This document shows, one piece after another, positions 26,601 through 36,639 of a stretch of 64,000 nucleotides of DNA. Both the position numbers and the translations under genes were made by a program. Where the stretch lies: NCBI GenBank assembly GCA_017551675.1, contig JAFZLC010000057.1, positions 1-64,000 on the forward strand, read 5' to 3'. Source of the DNA: Paludibacteraceae bacterium (GTDB taxonomy: Bacteria > Bacteroidota > Bacteroidia > Bacteroidales > Paludibacteraceae). The notes under the pieces are model-generated. The model saw only the letters and a program-made list of their open reading frames with translations, was not told where the DNA came from and did no database searches. Every line of letters begins with the position of its first letter. Position 1 is the stretch's first letter.

Positions 26601-26630
26601 TCCAACACAAACTTGATAAATCAAATGTTT

Positions 26631-27068
26631 ATGAAAAATTTTTTCAATAAGTTACTATTGATACTGACTTCTCTAATAGGCGGAGGAGCTTGCACGACAA
26701 TCATCAACGAACCAGATGAATATGGATGTCCACACGCAGACTATATCATACGCGGAAATGTTATGGAAGAAGGCACACAAAAGCCTATCGAGGGAGCTCG
26801 CGTCATCATAGACCGAGCTCCAATGTATCTAAATCATGATTATGACACTCTATACACCAATAAAGATGGCGTGTTTACCGAAATATGGTCCACCAACTGC
26901 GGTACATGCGAAGAAATCACGGTGAACACAACCCAAACAGGTTATGTGCCTAATGACACTGTCATCTCATTACGTGACGTGGATTATATTGAAAAAAGAG
27001 GTTCTGGTACATGGCACGAAGGAAGAAAAGAGAAAGACGTCACGATAGAGCTAAAGAAGAAACAATAA
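26631..27068 (+). CDS. Carboxypeptidase-regulatory-like lipoprotein (radical-SAM-associated lipoprotein type)
   Basis: 145 residues from ATG 26631. Signal peptide with lipobox GGGACTT. The mature part starts with EYGCPHADYIIRGNVMEEGT, then KPIEGARVII, TNKDGVFTE and a tail with WHEGRKEKDVTIELKK. This is a single CarboxypepD_reg-like beta-sandwich. The YGCPHADY start recalls the Bacteroidales 'radical SAM-associated putative lipoprotein' family. No radical SAM gene lies nearby, so it may be an orphan copy. Function unknown. Confidence 0.7.
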   Translation: MKNFFNKLLLILTSLIGGGACTTIINEPDEYGCPHADYIIRGNVMEEGTQKPIEGARVIIDRAPMYLNHDYDTLYTNKDGVFTEIWSTNCGTCEEITVNTTQTGYVPNDTVISLRDVDYIEKRGSGTWHEGRKEKDVTIELKKKQ

Positions 27069-27182
27069 TCTTCTATACAACAGGTGGTTATAACCTGCAT
27101 TGAATTTTGATATACGTCAATAAATAATAGTAGGGAAATAAAAAAGATTAACTTTCCTCATCAAGTAATGTAACTATTTCTT

Positions 27183-27190
27183 ATATTTGA
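27183..27190 (+). promoter_or_regulatory. -7 box for the AraC-type regulator
   Basis: TATATTTG; the ATG at 27274 follows 83 bases later. Confidence 0.4.
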
Positions 27191-27273
27191 GATACATATA
27201 ATGCAATATATTGGTGAGATATAAAAACGCATTATTGCAACAGTGACAGATTCCAAGTTTTTACATTAAAAAG

Positions 27274-28410
27274 ATGAGTGAGATATTTAAGTTGTCGTAT
27301 TATGCACTTGCAGTGTCATTATTTTTACTAGCGATAGTATTTTTATTTGTTCCCCTTCCAAAGCATGAAGGAATACGTAATTTTCGCATATCACTGAGAG
27401 TTTTGTCGTTTTCCTATCTATTTTTGGGGGCTTACTGCATCATCAAGTCCAACTATCCAATTCAGTTGATTAGCTTTCCCTTCTTAATTGCCTCTATCTT
27501 TCAGGCACATCTGTTGGGAATGTCACACATCAACATGGTGAACCCAAAGATTATAAATCGAACCTATATAATACGAAAATTCACCCCTGTATTTGCCTTT
27601 ATCGGATTGTACATTATTATTCGTTGTTTTGAATCTCACATACCTGTCTATTATGACAATTTGTTCTTTTCTCTATCAGAAAATGGTCATTTCCATTGGG
27701 AAGTCCTACTGAGAATGGCTGGATTGATCTATTTCGTCGTCATATCTTATCAATATATTGTTCAATACTTCCGAGAGGAACGTGAGTGTAGGAACCGATT
27801 AAGTGAATACTCTGCAGACGAGAACTTATTTAAAGGATTGTTTTTCATTCATCTCTCTTTCTGGTTTGTGATAGGCATTGCCACCACAGCTGTTCTAATT
27901 ACATTTTGTCTAGATATATGTTTCTGTACGATTCTCAATTTCTTGATGTTGACGTTGTATATAGTGGTCGGAATACTCTATATGCAATACCCAAAAATCT
28001 TCTATAGCATCTATGAATCAGGCGAGGTGGAATTAAATCACAACGAGAAAACCGTAAACAATGCTGAAACGAACGAATGGGGAAAATGGAAGAAAGACAT
28101 TATCTCTTCCCATATTTATCGTAAAGAGGGGATTACAATTTATCAAATAAGTCAGGAGCTATCCATGGAGAGAAAACAACTCTCCTACTTCATCAACACA
28201 AAAGAGAAATGTAATTTCAACACGTTCATCAACAAACTTCGAATAGAAGACGCACAACAAATGGTTATCGAACACCCAGAATATTCATTCTTTGAAATTG
28301 CATTGCTTGTGGGTTATACCGACCAAGCAAACTTCAGCAGGAAATTTAAAGAGACAACGGGTGTCTCTCCTTCAGAATACAAGAAAAGTGTACAAAAAGA
28401 GTCGAAATAG
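27274..28410 (+). CDS. Membrane-anchored AraC-family regulator
   Basis: 378 residues. About seven hydrophobic helices occupy 1-245 (for example YYALAVSLFLLAIVFLFVPL and FLMLTLYIVVGILYMQY). The C-terminal ~100 residues form an AraC DNA-binding domain: ISQELSMERKQLSYFINTKE (first HTH), IEDAQQMV, and FEIALLVGYTDQANFSRKFKE with TGVSPSEYKKS (second HTH). This layout is common in Bacteroidales and suggests membrane sensing coupled to transcription. The target is unknown; the gene downstream is a convergent remnant. Confidence 0.88.
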   Translation: MSEIFKLSYYALAVSLFLLAIVFLFVPLPKHEGIRNFRISLRVLSFSYLFLGAYCIIKSNYPIQLISFPFLIASIFQAHLLGMSHINMVNPKIINRTYIIRKFTPVFAFIGLYIIIRCFESHIPVYYDNLFFSLSENGHFHWEVLLRMAGLIYFVVISYQYIVQYFREERECRNRLSEYSADENLFKGLFFIHLSFWFVIGIATTAVLITFCLDICFCTILNFLMLTLYIVVGILYMQYPKIFYSIYESGEVELNHNEKTVNNAETNEWGKWKKDIISSHIYRKEGITIYQISQELSMERKQLSYFINTKEKCNFNTFINKLRIEDAQQMVIEHPEYSFFEIALLVGYTDQANFSRKFKETTGVSPSEYKKSVQKESK

Positions 28411-28413
28411 ATT

Positions 28414-28650
28414 CTATCTTTCACGAAGCAATGTGAAATGACCCGTATATTGAACGTCCTTGTCTCCAACGGCACTCGAAGATAATGACCTCTAAAACTC
28501 GATGTCGATGTCATATCTTCATCTAAGTAGAAATTGCAATCTGAAATGATTTCCAAATCGTCTATTACTTGTGTCCTGTTGTTCTGGAAGATAATCATGG
28601 AATCCTATATGTTCCACTAATCTCCCCATTCGGAGTCATCGCTGTAATTT
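28414..28650 (-). pseudogene. Decayed protein gene, three frames
   Basis: Protein-like segments lie in successive minus-strand frames: MTPNGEISGTYRIP (about 28644-28600), then IIFQNNRTQVIDDLEIISDCN into FYLDEDMTS (28598-28505), then SSSAVGDKDVQYTGHFTLLRER with a stop (28478-28414). The last looks like a natural C-terminus. Together they resemble one small beta-rich protein broken by at least two frameshifts. Alternatively, chance frames; family not recognised. Confidence 0.35.
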
Positions 28651-28934
28651 ACACGATTAATTATGAACAATTACGAATGTAAAATTATATCAACAAGTTC
28701 TTGTGAGTTTTGTTTAATTAAATTTGTGGGGTGAAATTAATTCGACAAACAGATATTTTTTCGATGAAATGGGATTTTTTCTTTTTGATATGTTTTGTAT
28801 TTCCCTACAAAAGTTGTCGTTTTTTTCTCAATTATCTTAAATCGACAATATCATTTTTCCCCTTTATACACCCAATTGATATAAACATCACCTAGGGTGT
28901 TGTCCCTTGCTATATCTGTTCAAGCGTTTCAGGT
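28651..28934. other. A+T-rich gene-free stretch
   Basis: Nothing coding seen. It separates the remnant from the stop of the transporter gene; no clear terminator hairpin was found. Confidence 0.4.
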
Positions 28935-30599
28935 CTAAAGTATCAATATCAGAATCTGTGCCGTTAAGATACGAAGGAACATGGAAAGTGGGTAAACCGT
29001 CGCATAAGCTGTAGATTGTGCTTGTACGGGAGCTATGGAATTGGCATATTCCAAGGCAGGTGGATTGGTGGTGACACCTGAAAGGAATCCACATATCTTA
29101 AGGTAGTTAAACTTCATCAAGCGTGCTATTACAGCTACAATGACAGCTGGTATGAATGTTATGGCCATACCATACAACATCCATGTATATCCTCCATTGG
29201 AGAATGTCTCCACGAAGTTGGTTCCAGACGAGAGTCCGACACTTCCCAAAAAGAGGATGATTCCCAACTCCTTGAAAATGGCGTTGGCTCCTGGTGCCAT
29301 ATAAAAATCGATGTTAAAGAGACGTCCTTTATGTCCCAAAAGCAATGCGACAATCAACGGCCCTCCTGCTAATCCTAATTTAGCAGATGCAGGAAGTCCT
29401 GGTATGGCAATTGGAATACTACCCAACAAGATACCCATGAAGATTCCCAAGAAAATAGCCACTGCATTTGGTACGGCAAGTTGCTGAAGTGAGTTACCAA
29501 TCTCCTTTTGAATCTCTGGCAACAATGTCTTTTTACCAACCACACGTACCGTATCACCCATCTCAATAGTCGTATTCAACGTAGGAAGGATCTCCACTCC
29601 TGCACGGAATATTCTGGTGATATTAGCTTCATATCGACGATAGATACCAATCTGTTCAATCGTTCTACCTGCAATTTTCCGATTGGTGACCAGTACTTCA
29701 AACATGGCCAACGAGCCATCCACTTCTCGTTTCATTCCAAGTTCTACTGGTCCGACAGACATTTCCAATGTTGGCACATAGTCTTTCGTAGAAACACCGA
29801 ATATGACATCACCCTCTTGTAGGATCTCCTCATCATGGATGATATCGAACTGATTGTTTCTCAAAATTCGGGAAAGGACCAATTTATGTCCAAAGAGTTC
29901 TTTGAACTCCTTTATGGTTCGACCTATCAAATTAGTATTGGTCACTTTTACCTGCACACTCTCTAATTTTCCCCGTTTATTGTTAGAAATCTGATCTGTG
30001 TAGATCTTCTCTTCTTCCTTAACCTTGATTCTAAAGATGGCACGAATCAATAAGATGGTGGTGATAATACCAATCACACCAAAAGGATATGCCATAGCAT
30101 AAGCCATTCCCGATTGTTCAATACCAGTCATATTATCACCCAATGCTTGTTGCGCTGCACCCAAACTTGGGGTGTTGGTGACTGCTCCCGATAAGATACC
30201 AACGATAACCGATTTGTCTAAACCTGTTATGTAGAACAAACAGATGGTGACAATCACACCCAACAAGACATGAAGAGCCGCCAATCCGTTCAGTTTTAGT
30301 CCGTCGTTTTTAAATGAACTAGCGAATCGAGGACCCACATTGATACCGATTCCATACACAAATAGAATCAATCCAAACTCTTTTACAAAATGGAGGATTT
30401 CAGGATTGAGTGGCGCAGAACCAAAATAGTTCTTTTCGTGAGCTAAAAAGATACCCATGAAAAGGACACCTGCAATTCCCAACTTGACACCTTTGAAATT
30501 TAATTTACCGAGTAGAAGTCCAACAAATGCAGTAAGACAGATGTAAACCAAAACTGAGGCAATATTTGTACCATTAAAAAGAGCAACAATAAAGTCCAT
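28935..30599 (-). CDS. AspT/YidE-type putative transporter with RCK_C domains
   Basis: 554 residues from ATG 30599; the longer frame starts with TTG upstream of the -7 box. Two membrane halves of about 5-6 helices each (VYICLTAFVGLLLGKLN...; FLGIFMGILLGSIPIAIPG...) flank a soluble centre with two TrkA-C/RCK_C-type repeats (ESVQVKVTNTNLIGRTIKEF; LAMFEVLVTNRKIAGRTI). Conserved GAVTNTPSLGAAQQAL and SGVTTNPPALEYAN motifs mark the halves. AspT/YidE (AAEX) family anion or dicarboxylate exchangers; the substrate is not predictable. Confidence 0.9.
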   Translation of the reverse strand: MDFIVALFNGTNIASVLVYICLTAFVGLLLGKLNFKGVKLGIAGVLFMGIFLAHEKNYFGSAPLNPEILHFVKEFGLILFVYGIGINVGPRFASSFKNDGLKLNGLAALHVLLGVIVTICLFYITGLDKSVIVGILSGAVTNTPSLGAAQQALGDNMTGIEQSGMAYAMAYPFGVIGIITTILLIRAIFRIKVKEEEKIYTDQISNNKRGKLESVQVKVTNTNLIGRTIKEFKELFGHKLVLSRILRNNQFDIIHDEEILQEGDVIFGVSTKDYVPTLEMSVGPVELGMKREVDGSLAMFEVLVTNRKIAGRTIEQIGIYRRYEANITRIFRAGVEILPTLNTTIEMGDTVRVVGKKTLLPEIQKEIGNSLQQLAVPNAVAIFLGIFMGILLGSIPIAIPGLPASAKLGLAGGPLIVALLLGHKGRLFNIDFYMAPGANAIFKELGIILFLGSVGLSSGTNFVETFSNGGYTWMLYGMAITFIPAVIVAVIARLMKFNYLKICGFLSGVTTNPPALEYANSIAPVQAQSTAYATVYPLSMFLRILTAQILILIL

Positions 30600-30626
30600 A
30601 AGAAAATGTATAGATGAATTTTTATG

Positions 30627-30634
30627 CAAAATTA
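30627..30634 (-). promoter_or_regulatory. -7 box for the AspT/YidE-like gene
   Basis: Minus strand reads TAATTTTG, 28 bases before ATG 30599. Confidence 0.5.
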
Positions 30635-30712
30635 AAAAATTCAATCATACGAAGGAGGAAAAACAGAAAGAAGTTTGCCATAAAAAACACAATTCATACT
30701 ACAAAACGAGAA

Positions 30713-30742
30713 GAGGGTGTGTCATCCAACGAGACACACCCT
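30713..30742 (-). terminator. Hairpin terminator after the CotH gene
   Basis: Perfect 11-bp stem GAGGGTGTGTC/GACACACCCTC, 30 bases past the stop. The T-run on the minus strand is poor (TTCTCGTTTTG). Confidence 0.6.
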
Positions 30743-30772
30743 CAAAACTCCCTTTCTATTAAAGATTCACCC

Positions 30773-33700
30773 TTATTCTTTCAAGATAGTGCGACTATAA
30801 GTCAAACCATCTGTTATGATTTCCAAGTGATAGATTCCCGTTTGCAATGATGCCATGTTCATCGTGATGGCAGATTCAGAAGAAGAACTTCTCATCATCA
30901 AGCGACCCATGTTATCATATACATTGACATCCATGCTACGAGCCTCTTTTACAGATATGGTCACATCATCCTTAACTGGATTTGGATAGATAGTTACACT
31001 GTTATCCTCCTCGTCGTAATAGATATCCTCCTCATCTGATGTACCACATTCGGTAGAAGGTGCGTAAACAGAGCTGTTCTGCTCTCCAGGTGTAGGAGAA
31101 TAAACGATACCGTTCTCACACTCACCAAAGATACTCCATTCGGAACCACCATCGTGAGTTAGTCCATACGAATTATTAGGTGGTAATGCTTTGTATTCTA
31201 CAACATTGACCTCCTCAATGTTGTTCTCACACACCATATTGATGGCAAGCATAGCATTCGATTTGTTTCCTAATTTGAATCCCACATGCAATGGTCCACG
31301 GAAAGGCTTATCATCAGCCCAGAATACCAAACGACTCTTAGGAGCCAACTTCGTCTCCTCATATCCGTAAGGAATCATATACTCCAACTGATTGGAAGAT
31401 TTCTCAGTCAAATACATACCAGCCAAGTTGACCGTATCATTACCTGCATTGTACACCTCAAACCAATCTGGATAGTTTCCGTATTCATCTGGAGTACCAC
31501 CCGCTGATTTGTTAGATGAGCAGATCTCGTTGATCACTAAGTTAGGTTGCATACAATCGCCTCTCTTAGCAAAGTAAGCTTTGATCTTTGTTCCCTTCTT
31601 AGGAGTCATGGTATATACCGCATTGGTACTGATATAATTAGAATGACTCTCACCCGTCAACGAACTCATCTCACACGAGAATGTCAAATCACTACTTTGA
31701 GCCTCATGTTGGTGAACCTCCACTGCCAAAACATTTAAGCCAGTCTTCCATGCAGAGGCAGGGATCGTAAAGGTAGCTGTCTCATTGTTAGCATATTGAC
31801 CACAATAGGCAGTTGGAGAAACAGGACTACCTGAGATGTTAGCACGAGACAACTCCACTCCATTCAAATAGAACACGTATGAATCATCATATAGGATGGA
31901 TACATTCACATCTTTCAGGTTCGAGCAATCCTGTATGTCGATAGTCGATCTAAAGAATACTGCCGCATAATGGTTTCCTTCTTCACCAGACTTGATAAAC
32001 GTTTCATAAAAAGAAGCGTCATTTCCATAACCCATCACACCAGAACCAGTCTTCCAACTAGAATCATCAAAACTAGACTTTTTCCAATCGCTGGAAGGTC
32101 CATTCTCAGATGTGTAGTACTTCCATGTCATATTCTCAGTTGAAACGTTTGCAGCACCATCCAACTGCCAACCCAAGAATTCATATCCAGAAGGAGCAAT
32201 AGCCTCCAATTTCAACTCTTTTCCATAGAAATATTTACCACTAAAGTAATTGGCTGGCATCAACTCTCCATTCATCATAATATGTGCATCAGGTGCAGAA
32301 GATGAAACCTTAAGGGAAACAAGAGAATCATATCCATAATAATCCATCAAATGTTTGTACACATATCCTGGTCTCTCCTGTGCGAATGTCATCATTCCAT
32401 GGGAACTAATACCTTCGTTAAATGCAGACTTATGTTCTTCATTCACCAATGAGGAGATGCTATCCCACACTTGTGTCACTCTTTCCTCGCGGAAGGTGGT
32501 ACCAAGGTGAACGAGGAATCTGTTTACAAATCTCTCCTTGAATGTAGGGTTTTGCATCATATTCTTAAAGATAGTCACCTTCCACTCTTCGTCGTTCGAC
32601 CAGTTACTTTTACTACCCTCGCCGAGACACCATTTAATCATGTTTAATGAAGGTGTACAATAATTAGGATCATCACCACCATACAATCCAAACCCGAAAT
32701 CAGTGTCGAACAAAATCCAACGGAAACGTCCGTTATCATGTTCACGCCACAATTTTGAGTTGTTTCCTGGCCAATCCGTATTAACAATGAACTGCTCAAA
32801 TATCTCATAGTCTAGATACTCATCCATATCAATCATCTTAGCAGCCTGAGCATAGAAATCGCTGCTCTTCTTGTCTCCGTTCTGCAAGAAAGAGACCATG
32901 TTATTGTAAGCCGTTTTATCACCACAAGTACAGGATACACCATCTTTGTTAGTGATTTCCAACACGTCGATGTCAGTTGAACCCAATCCATAATTTGATT
33001 CAACATAAGCCTTATTGGTACGTTCACGCAATCCCATCAAGCCCATATATTCTCCATTTAGGTAATAAGCGACAGGTTGGTAGGCTTGGTAATCAATATC
33101 CATCGTCTTTGCCACCGACTGCATAAAGCCATCACGACAACGAACATAACGAGGGTCGTAAGCATTTCCACCGTTTCTCAATTGAAGTGATTTATACTTG
33201 TTTCCTATTTTATCAGCAAAGAAGTCGTATTTAAGCTTAGAGTTGCCAGACCCCATACGGTTACCAGCTTTAATTTTCAACGATTTAACAGTGTTTTTTG
33301 CTTTTCGAGAGCATCCACCCATAACAGATACCTCTGCCTCGTGAGTGACAACCACTTTGCCATCAACAATGTATTCGAAATTGACAGGACGTGTCCAATC
33401 TTGCAGATAATTAGCACGACCATCATCCATCAAGCAAGAAACCTCTGGTTCCTTTCCATTCGTTCCCTTTACAGCAATACCGATCTCATCATCAGTAAAG
33501 AATTTCTTGTTTGTAGAAATTGAAACAACAGGAATGGTATATCCATTAGAATGTTTTTCATCTTTAAATAAGAAGGTACCGGTCTGAATAGCACTTGGTA
33601 TCATTCCTTTCTTGTAGGCTCTTGCACGAATCACCTTGGTGCTACTAAGTGAAATAGGGCCATTATATTCACATTTATTTTCGTTAGGTTCAGATCCATC

Positions 33701-34348
33701 CGTTGTATAGTAGATTTTTGCATCACTAGTTGTCGTAGTTAATGTCACTTTGCATGATCCACTTTTCAATCCAGGTTGACAATCACTAGAAAATAACGGT
33801 TTAGCACATCTTCCTGATGTTAAAGAACTGTAGGCTTTTCCATTTGCATCATTTGGTGTTGGTATCATATATCCTAAGGTGCCATCATCTCCGATTCCAT
33901 ATGATACGTGTGTTTGGGTAGATTTATAGACGAACGAATCCATTTGAATACCAGCTGCGTTGCGAATCACCAAGACTCCTCCATCAGAATCTAGTTTCAC
34001 ATCGCGTCTGCTATCCATGTCAGACCCATCGAAGAAAAATAACTTGTAACCATTACCTGAAACGGTTTTATCACCAGAAACACTCCACGTCCAATCATAC
34101 TTGTATGTACCGTCATCCTGTGATTTGTAATGAACAAACTTATAGCCTTTTAGATTAACACTACTCTTAGCGTCATTATTATATATTTCAACCCATCCTG
34201 GATAATTGTAATTCTCCATTAATGTTGAAATGTTGCATGGCATCACCTCATTCACCTTAACATCTGCATTTGCCGATAATCCGAGCGACAACATCGCAAG
34301 TACCATTGCGACCTTTGTCTGATTGAACTGAAATTTTTCCATACGCAA
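30773..34348 (-). CDS. Secreted CotH-kinase protein with lamin-tail domains and T9SS tail
   Basis: 1191 residues. Signal peptide to about residue 28 (LSLGLSANA). Lamin-tail domain 1 at about 29-165 (VKVNEVMPCN, GWVEIYNN). A chitobiase C-terminal-like module at about 200-260 (KIYYTTDGSEPNE). CotH kinase domain at about 265-680 (LKYDFFADKIG, LRNGGNAYDPRYVRCRD, GLMGLRERTNKAYVE, WILFDTDFGFGL with the D-x-D metal site). Beta-sandwich modules, then lamin-tail 2 (VINEICSSN, DWFEVYNAGN). The end is a T9SS sorting domain (IYPNPVKDDV ... TGIYHLEI). CotH phosphorylates protein in Bacillus spore coats; here a surface or secreted role is inferred. Confidence 0.92.
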   Translation of the reverse strand: MRMEKFQFNQTKVAMVLAMLSLGLSANADVKVNEVMPCNISTLMENYNYPGWVEIYNNDAKSSVNLKGYKFVHYKSQDDGTYKYDWTWSVSGDKTVSGNGYKLFFFDGSDMDSRRDVKLDSDGGVLVIRNAAGIQMDSFVYKSTQTHVSYGIGDDGTLGYMIPTPNDANGKAYSSLTSGRCAKPLFSSDCQPGLKSGSCKVTLTTTTSDAKIYYTTDGSEPNENKCEYNGPISLSSTKVIRARAYKKGMIPSAIQTGTFLFKDEKHSNGYTIPVVSISTNKKFFTDDEIGIAVKGTNGKEPEVSCLMDDGRANYLQDWTRPVNFEYIVDGKVVVTHEAEVSVMGGCSRKAKNTVKSLKIKAGNRMGSGNSKLKYDFFADKIGNKYKSLQLRNGGNAYDPRYVRCRDGFMQSVAKTMDIDYQAYQPVAYYLNGEYMGLMGLRERTNKAYVESNYGLGSTDIDVLEITNKDGVSCTCGDKTAYNNMVSFLQNGDKKSSDFYAQAAKMIDMDEYLDYEIFEQFIVNTDWPGNNSKLWREHDNGRFRWILFDTDFGFGLYGGDDPNYCTPSLNMIKWCLGEGSKSNWSNDEEWKVTIFKNMMQNPTFKERFVNRFLVHLGTTFREERVTQVWDSISSLVNEEHKSAFNEGISSHGMMTFAQERPGYVYKHLMDYYGYDSLVSLKVSSSAPDAHIMMNGELMPANYFSGKYFYGKELKLEAIAPSGYEFLGWQLDGAANVSTENMTWKYYTSENGPSSDWKKSSFDDSSWKTGSGVMGYGNDASFYETFIKSGEEGNHYAAVFFRSTIDIQDCSNLKDVNVSILYDDSYVFYLNGVELSRANISGSPVSPTAYCGQYANNETATFTIPASAWKTGLNVLAVEVHQHEAQSSDLTFSCEMSSLTGESHSNYISTNAVYTMTPKKGTKIKAYFAKRGDCMQPNLVINEICSSNKSAGGTPDEYGNYPDWFEVYNAGNDTVNLAGMYLTEKSSNQLEYMIPYGYEETKLAPKSRLVFWADDKPFRGPLHVGFKLGNKSNAMLAINMVCENNIEEVNVVEYKALPPNNSYGLTHDGGSEWSIFGECENGIVYSPTPGEQNSSVYAPSTECGTSDEEDIYYDEEDNSVTIYPNPVKDDVTISVKEARSMDVNVYDNMGRLMMRSSSSESAITMNMASLQTGIYHLEIITDGLTYSRTILKE

Positions 34349-34871
34349 ATCATTTTAAAAACAACACCATTTAATTTCTCGCTTACCATTTAATTCTTCT
34401 TTTAATTCTCCTTAAAACAAACTACACTTTAAACAAACAACTGACATCTTCATCACCATTTTAAAAAAAAGAGAAAAGTCCAAACCGCAAAAGATCTTCT
34501 CTTCTGCGATTCCAGCTGATGAATTTGGATTTTTCCCCCTTAAACTCGCTACTAAGATAGAAATTTTTCTTATTACCCAAAAAAAAATCTACTTTTTTTG
34601 ATTGATATTTATTTGTATAATAACAACTATATTGATACTTAGTTTATCTTTCCAATTAATAATCGTCTAAACGGGAAATGGTAGATTTCCCATTAACAAA
34701 AAATAATATTTTACTTGTAAATTCTGTATAATTATATAGAATTAATGTCGTATATCAATCTCGTTCTGACATTTGTTAATGCGATTTCTCCCTAAAAAAG
34801 GGTGATCTGGCGGTGTTTTTTCATTAAAATTTGACAAATGCAGAACCTACCTATCGTGCAAATGTGTTTTT
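34349..34871. other. A+T-rich leader/intergenic stretch
   Basis: About 520 bases between the CotH start and the MFS stop. It contains poly-A/T tracts; no gene, no good -7 box and no clear terminator was found. It probably carries the CotH promoter and a long leader. Confidence 0.4.
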
Positions 34872-36038
34872 TCATTGTTCTTTTTCCTTCCTTCTATAAC
34901 GATTCATCAGGAAGATCATGACAATCGTCAGACACCAGATATAGAAAAAAGAGGTACGTAACCCGAAATGATCCGCAAGTATACCTATCACGAAAGGTCC
35001 GAAAAGGAATCCAGTGCCACTAATCGTATTGACCATAGCTATACCCATGGCGGGTGTGACATTCTTTTGTCTACCAGCCAGACTGTATATAATCGGTACC
35101 AAACATGAGATTCCCAAACCGGCTATCAGCAGTCCGACAAAGGCAAAAACAGAGGATGTGTTACAAATCATAAGGGATATACCCAATGAGGAGATGCCAC
35201 AGCAAGCCAATAAGATGTGAGACTCACGGAACTTAGAGCGCACATAGTCGCAGAAGAATCTACCAATAGACATAAATGCTGAATAGATGGCCAATCCCAA
35301 TGGAGCTAGATTTTCAGGGAAATCAACCACCATTTTCATATAGACCGTACTCCAATTATTGACACCACCCTCAACAACTCTACCGCACAAAGCGACAAAG
35401 GCCAATAATAGTAGCAAACCAGTCGGAAATAATATCTTTTTCTTGGCTGGAATCTTAGGTTCTGTGATGGTCTCCTTCAAATAATATCTGCGTATAAAAG
35501 CTAAAACAACCAATGAAAAAAAGGCCATCAAGATATGATGTTGCTGAATGGATACATGGTTGGATATAAGTATCACACTCAGGATGGAACTCAGACAGAC
35601 GCCCACATAAAAGAAGGCATGAAACATAGATATGATTGGTTTCTTATAGGCATTCTCCACAATAATCGAATTACCATTCATCGCCACGTCAAACATAGAG
35701 ATGAAACAACCATAGAAGAAAGCCACTATATAGACGCTAATAATATTAGGTACCAACGACAACAACGGCAGCAATGAGATATAGATGAATCCAGCCATCG
35801 TCATCTTCTTACTTCCATATCGGGCCATCAGATGAACACACAAAGGCATTGTGCACAATGAACCTATCGACATAGACAACGGCACGCCACTTAGCTGAGT
35901 CATCGTCATACCATAATACTCTTTCAATGCAGGGTAACGAGAGAGTAAGGCAGAAAAAATAAAACCACACAAAAAATATTGCACCAACAAAGCAATTCGT
36001 GCATGATGCTTCGTTTGGGTGATAGAATTCGATTTCAT
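34872..36038 (-). CDS. MFS transporter (fucose-permease/YbjJ-like)
   Basis: 388 residues from ATG 36038; the longer frame starts with TTG beside the -7 box. Twelve hydrophobic segments. FSALLSRYPALKEYYGM and GVPLSMSIGSLCTMPLCVHLMARYG form the first helices and MFS loop; GGVNNWSTVYMK opens the second half; SGTGFLFGPFVIGILADHFG lies near the end. Sugar- or drug-type MFS; substrate unknown. Monocistronic. Confidence 0.88.
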   Translation of the reverse strand: MKSNSITQTKHHARIALLVQYFLCGFIFSALLSRYPALKEYYGMTMTQLSGVPLSMSIGSLCTMPLCVHLMARYGSKKMTMAGFIYISLLPLLSLVPNIISVYIVAFFYGCFISMFDVAMNGNSIIVENAYKKPIISMFHAFFYVGVCLSSILSVILISNHVSIQQHHILMAFFSLVVLAFIRRYYLKETITEPKIPAKKKILFPTGLLLLLAFVALCGRVVEGGVNNWSTVYMKMVVDFPENLAPLGLAIYSAFMSIGRFFCDYVRSKFRESHILLACCGISSLGISLMICNTSSVFAFVGLLIAGLGISCLVPIIYSLAGRQKNVTPAMGIAMVNTISGTGFLFGPFVIGILADHFGLRTSFFYIWCLTIVMIFLMNRYRRKEKEQ

Positions 36039-36069
36039 ACTGTAAAATAATTTCAATCTCAAGAACGTG

Positions 36070-36077
36070 CAAAGGTA
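36070..36077 (-). promoter_or_regulatory. -7 box for the MFS gene
   Basis: Minus strand reads TACCTTTG, 32 bases before ATG 36038. Confidence 0.55.
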
Positions 36078-36129
36078 CGTCAAAACATTGAAACAGATTG
36101 TCTAAATAGTGAATTTTTAAGACTCACCT

Positions 36130-36624
36130 TTAGTTCTTTTTTCGATAATAATCGATAAAATCATAGTCATAGTCATTTTTCTCATCAGACGACATCTTTT
36201 CCATAGCAATCTCTTGCCATTCAGACGAAGACAACTCAGGGAAAGTGGTGTCACCATCCATAGTAACGTGAACACGAGTCAAGTACACCTTGGATGCCAA
36301 TGGCAGGAATTGACGATAGATCTGACCACCGCCAATGACAAACACTTCATCATCCTGTTGAATAGATTGAACGAAGGTCTCAACAGAATCAAACACCTCA
36401 ACATTCTCCACATCACCCGTTTTCATCGAATGAGATAAGACCACATTACGGCGATTGGGCAAGGCTTTTCCTATGGAAAGAAACGTATTACGACCCATCA
36501 CGATGGTGTGTCCGGTCGTCAATGCCTTGAATCGTTTTAAATCGCCTGACAAATGCCATAACAAACGATTATCCTTACCAATCACGCCATTTTCAGAAAC
36601 GGCAACTATTATGGATATATTCAT
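36130..36624 (-). CDS. folA: Dihydrofolate reductase
   Basis: 164 residues. Motifs: IVAVSENGVIGKDNRLLWHLSGDLKRFK (split here: VSENGVIGKDN, LLWHLSGDLKRF), IVMGRNTFLSIGKALPNR, EVFVIGGGQIYRQFLP, TFPEL. It makes tetrahydrofolate from dihydrofolate for thymidylate and purine synthesis. thyA, a common partner, is not in the window. It lies 63 bases after argG on the same strand but is separated by a terminator. Confidence 0.97.
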   Translation of the reverse strand: MNISIIVAVSENGVIGKDNRLLWHLSGDLKRFKALTTGHTIVMGRNTFLSIGKALPNRRNVVLSHSMKTGDVENVEVFDSVETFVQSIQQDDEVFVIGGGQIYRQFLPLASKVYLTRVHVTMDGDTTFPELSSSEWQEIAMEKMSSDEKNDYDYDFIDYYRKKN

Positions 36625-36639
36625 ATATATGTTTGATAA

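Noticed and set aside
28314-28598. 94-codon minus-strand frame overlapping the AraC gene end
   Set aside because: Only the non-overlapping half looks protein-like, and that part fits better as one piece of a frameshifted remnant.
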